Origin: Ornithinibacillus caprae
GTDB taxonomy: Bacteria > Bacillota > Bacilli > Bacillales > Amphibacillaceae
Direction of reading: 5' to 3'
NCBI RefSeq assembly: GCF_009728145.1
Contig: NZ_WOCA01000017.1
Coordinates: 1-64,000, forward strand
DNA: 64,000 nt
Shown here: piece after piece, positions 61,623-64,000 of the stretch
Layout: each line of letters begins with the position of its first letter
Numbering within the stretch: the first letter of the stretch is position 1
Translations under genes and position numbers: made by a program
The notes under the pieces: model-generated
The model's database searches: none
What the model was told of the DNA's origin: nothing
What the model saw: only the letters and a program-made list of their open reading frames with translations

Positions 61623-62834
61623 ATGAATATATCCTTATTGAAGCATGAATTTGCTGTCATGAGTAAAAGCAAAAAAAATGTACTATTTATCATTTCTCTG
61701 ACAGTACTACTCTTCTGTTATTGTCTATTAATTCTTCCGAATACAGAAACCCCAGACTCATTTGATCCCAAAACATTGAGTATTGATTTAGAGGAACTAG
61801 CAGCTACCCAGGAAGCTAGAGAGGCTAGAGGAGCAACTGGTATTATTTTAATGACTGGTCAACCTCACTATGCGATGAACGACTTTTATTACAATATACA
61901 TAAAAAAATGATTACAGCGTATGAAGATAACGACTTTAAACGGTTCATAAGCTTACGAACGCATTACTATGAAAGGGATATGAATAACTTCTTTAATGAA
62001 CAGATCCAAAATATAACGCAATCACCATTTCCAATAAAAGATGTAACGCACCTCTATAACCAAACATTACTAAGATATCAAGGATATTTGAATGCAGACT
62101 TTCCCTTGACCTATGCTGTAGTGGAGCAGAAAACAGCTCTACAAACGATACACAATTTCTTACTGGGACCAGCGATATTTTTAATCATGTTTTGTGCAAT
62201 CTACTTTAGTTGTGATGTATTAGTACGAGATAAATATAATCAAACCGTCCTGCAGGGTATGCCAATTTCATGGTATCGTATGCTCAATGGTAAAACAATT
62301 GTTGCTTTCTTCTACACATTAGTTGTTCTTTCCTTATTATTAATTCTTGGTATTTTTATTTTGTCTATCCAATTTGGTATAGGATCCTTAGAAATACCTG
62401 TTCCAATTAAAGTAGAAAATTGGGATTTTACACTAGATGAATATGAAGTTACTACGATCGCAAGCTTTTTCTTGAATTCTATTATTTTCATTCCAATTCT
62501 TGTATACCTGTTTATTCGTTTAAATATTTTACTTAGCCTGTTTTTTAAGAACCAATGGCTAGTTTTAATGGTTAGTACGATTCTATTATTCTCTGAGTTT
62601 ATCTATTATACAAGAAGTACAAGAGAGTTATTTGGGATTGAAATTAGTAATCTTCCACAAACGTATTTTCAGTTTGGAAAAGTAGTGACAGGGGAGAAAA
62701 ATTTTCTTGTTAACTTAGAAACGATTACAGACTCAAAGGGTATTTTAGTATTACTATTAACTATAATTGCTATCGAAATTGTATTATTTGCTGTTTCACG
62801 TATCATTAATAAACGTCGATTTTTTAGCAAATAA
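61623..62834 (+). CDS. ABC-2-type permease-like membrane protein (first of a pair)
   Basis: A 403-aa protein with one N-terminal helix (about residues 18-36), an outer domain of about 130 residues, and five further hydrophobic segments (about 180-200, 228-252, 280-305, 313-330 and 374-394). This is the plan of an ABC-2 exporter permease; PISWYRMLNGKTIVAFFYTL (about 216-235) lies where the coupling region is expected. No signature motif identifies the substrate. AAAGGGGAAG precedes the ATG. A second protein of the same plan follows 35 bp later. No ATPase gene is present before it, so one should lie beyond the window or elsewhere. Confidence 0.75.
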   Translation: MNISLLKHEFAVMSKSKKNVLFIISLTVLLFCYCLLILPNTETPDSFDPKTLSIDLEELAATQEAREARGATGIILMTGQPHYAMNDFYYNIHKKMITAYEDNDFKRFISLRTHYYERDMNNFFNEQIQNITQSPFPIKDVTHLYNQTLLRYQGYLNADFPLTYAVVEQKTALQTIHNFLLGPAIFLIMFCAIYFSCDVLVRDKYNQTVLQGMPISWYRMLNGKTIVAFFYTLVVLSLLLILGIFILSIQFGIGSLEIPVPIKVENWDFTLDEYEVTTIASFFLNSIIFIPILVYLFIRLNILLSLFFKNQWLVLMVSTILLFSEFIYYTRSTRELFGIEISNLPQTYFQFGKVVTGEKNFLVNLETITDSKGILVLLLTIIAIEIVLFAVSRIINKRRFFSK

Positions 62835-62869
62835 ATCAAAAAATAACTAGTTATAGGTAGGTTACGACT

Positions 62870-64000
62870 ATGTTTTGGAAGTATGTTTTGTTTGAATCAA
62901 AATTATTAATACGCAATCGTAAGCTTTGGTTTTTGGGATTAATTATAATCCTGTTTTTCCCAATCTATTTTTTGTATTATAGTCAATCCGATCCAGAGTC
63001 TTTAGAGGATCAAAAGAAATATGAAGCAGGAATTATTAGTTCGATATTTAATCAATTTCCTGAGGATCAACGAGATACGTCTGAAGGAAATGAAGTGTAT
63101 GATTTGATCTCAGAGCAATCTTCATTAGTTAACATGCAGGTGTACTACTTATCACAAGGAAAGAATACGGAAGCGTATATTGAGAGTGGGTTAAGAGTAA
63201 ATGAACTTCGGTTAGAAGTGCATGAACTTGGGAATAAAGGGATACCAGATCATCTTGTTATGCCTAAGGAAGAAATCTTGAAGGAGGATGCACTGTTAAC
63301 GTATATTCAAAAACATGATATTCCTTTACAACCAGACACGATCGTTGCCAGTAATTATCTAATCGTTGCTTTAAATACGTTCAGTGGTATCCTGTTTTTT
63401 ATCTATGTATTAATTAGTGGAAGTGAAATTCTCTTATATGAACAGCGCCATCGAACCGTAGTAAATGGATTTCCATTATCGTTCAATACCAAAATCCATA
63501 GTAAGATCATGATTCATTTTCTACATACAATCATCTTTTTACTGATCGGTTTATTAGTTGGAGGTTTGTATGCTGCAAAAGAAGCGGGATTTGGGGATTT
63601 TACTTATCCAGTTTTAATCTATCAAAATGGTAGCTATGAAGCGATTTCCACTCTAAGCTATTTACTGCACACATTACTAGCAATAGCAGTTATTACGCTT
63701 ATGGCTCTGTATCTTTCCATTCTATTAAACATGATATTTAATAATGCTTATGCAAATGTGTTAATCGGTTTAGGAATTTTTTTAATCCCTCATTTATTGG
63801 TAAACATTCGGGTCGATTCACAGTTATTTCATCCCCTAACATATATCGATTTTGCAAATGTACTGTCTGGGGATTTATCGGTCAAATTAGAGAATGCACA
63901 AATAGATTACTGGCATGCAATATTTTGGCTAGTTATTTTAATCTTACTTATTTTGACTATTATTACGGTCGTAAATCGCTTTATATATTTTAAGAGAAAA
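62870..64000 (+). CDS. ABC-2-type permease-like membrane protein (second of a pair, cut by window edge)
   Basis: The frame starts MFWKYVLFESKLLIRNRKLW and stays open to the last base of the window, 377 codons with no stop. It has the plan of its neighbour: an N-terminal helix (about residues 22-38), an outer domain of about 125 residues, then hydrophobic segments at about 162-185, 218-240, 262-285, 290-308 and 345-370. HRTVVNGFPLSFNTKIHSK (about 199-217) is the likely ATPase-facing loop. GTAGG precedes the ATG. The two genes probably encode the halves of one exporter. Confidence 0.78.
   Translation, partial: MFWKYVLFESKLLIRNRKLWFLGLIIILFFPIYFLYYSQSDPESLEDQKKYEAGIISSIFNQFPEDQRDTSEGNEVYDLISEQSSLVNMQVYYLSQGKNTEAYIESGLRVNELRLEVHELGNKGIPDHLVMPKEEILKEDALLTYIQKHDIPLQPDTIVASNYLIVALNTFSGILFFIYVLISGSEILLYEQRHRTVVNGFPLSFNTKIHSKIMIHFLHTIIFLLIGLLVGGLYAAKEAGFGDFTYPVLIYQNGSYEAISTLSYLLHTLLAIAVITLMALYLSILLNMIFNNAYANVLIGLGIFLIPHLLVNIRVDSQLFHPLTYIDFANVLSGDLSVKLENAQIDYWHAIFWLVILILLILTIITVVNRFIYFKRK

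Overview
The window is a piece of a low-GC, endospore-forming Bacillaceae chromosome, most like Oceanobacillus or a close halotolerant relative. The evidence is the AT-rich sequence, strong GGAGG-type ribosome sites, an alpha/beta small acid-soluble spore protein, comK, addBA, and gene order that tracks Bacillus subtilis 168 from yheA through yhaRQPONML-prsA-yhaJI, yhaH-trpP-hit-ecsAB-yhaA, hmoB-pbpF-hemEHY, yhfHI-lplJ-lcfB and comK-yhjDE-addBA. The genus is an inference. No rRNA, tRNA, CRISPR or prophage was seen.

Layout. 1-6.9 kb: end of an IS3-family element, a potassium channel, a zinc phospholipase C-like protein, fumC, a spore SASP gene, the shared sugar-importer ATPase msmX and a PucR-type regulator. 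7-20.2 kb: the yheA/yha block, with two ABC-exporter genes under an XRE regulator, the YhaO/YhaN nuclease-ATPase pair, the YhaM exoribonuclease and the PrsA foldase; a GbsR-like regulator sits between yhaN and yhaM. 20.2-24.1 kb: a second GbsR-like regulator next to a complete OpuA glycine betaine importer, placed where B. subtilis carries scoC. 24-30 kb: yhaH, trpP (with a TRAP-type leader), hit, ecsAB and an M20 amidohydrolase. 30-38 kb: an accessory stretch with an SGNH hydrolase, a PAP2 phosphatase, an MFS exporter, a LiaFSR-type envelope-stress module and a BdbC/thioredoxin pair. 38-44.4 kb: hmoB, pbpF and hemEHY (late coproporphyrin-dependent heme synthesis). 44.8-53.4 kb: pepF, yhfH, yhfI, lplJ, lcfB, comK, yhjD and yhjE. 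53.5-60.7 kb: addBA. 61.6-64 kb: two large membrane proteins of ABC-2 permease type, the second running off the window.

Regulatory sites that can be read directly include a FadR-type operator before lcfB, a GAG-triplet TRAP site over the trpP ribosome site, two ComK half-boxes 8 bp apart upstream of comK, overlapping palindromes over the XRE gene promoter, and ACAGT-based dyads before opuAA.

The most unusual content is intergenic. Two GC-rich 21-bp tandem arrays (11 and 14 units) each lie between the facing terminators of convergent genes (opuAC/yhaH and hemY/pepF). Two 52-bp tandem arrays (about 9 and 11 units) with a shared CGGTAACTCAT...ATGAG core bracket the comK-addBA segment. Both periods are close to whole numbers of helical turns. 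Two kinds of dispersed hairpin repeat are also present. None of these arrays looks like protein-coding sequence or CRISPR.
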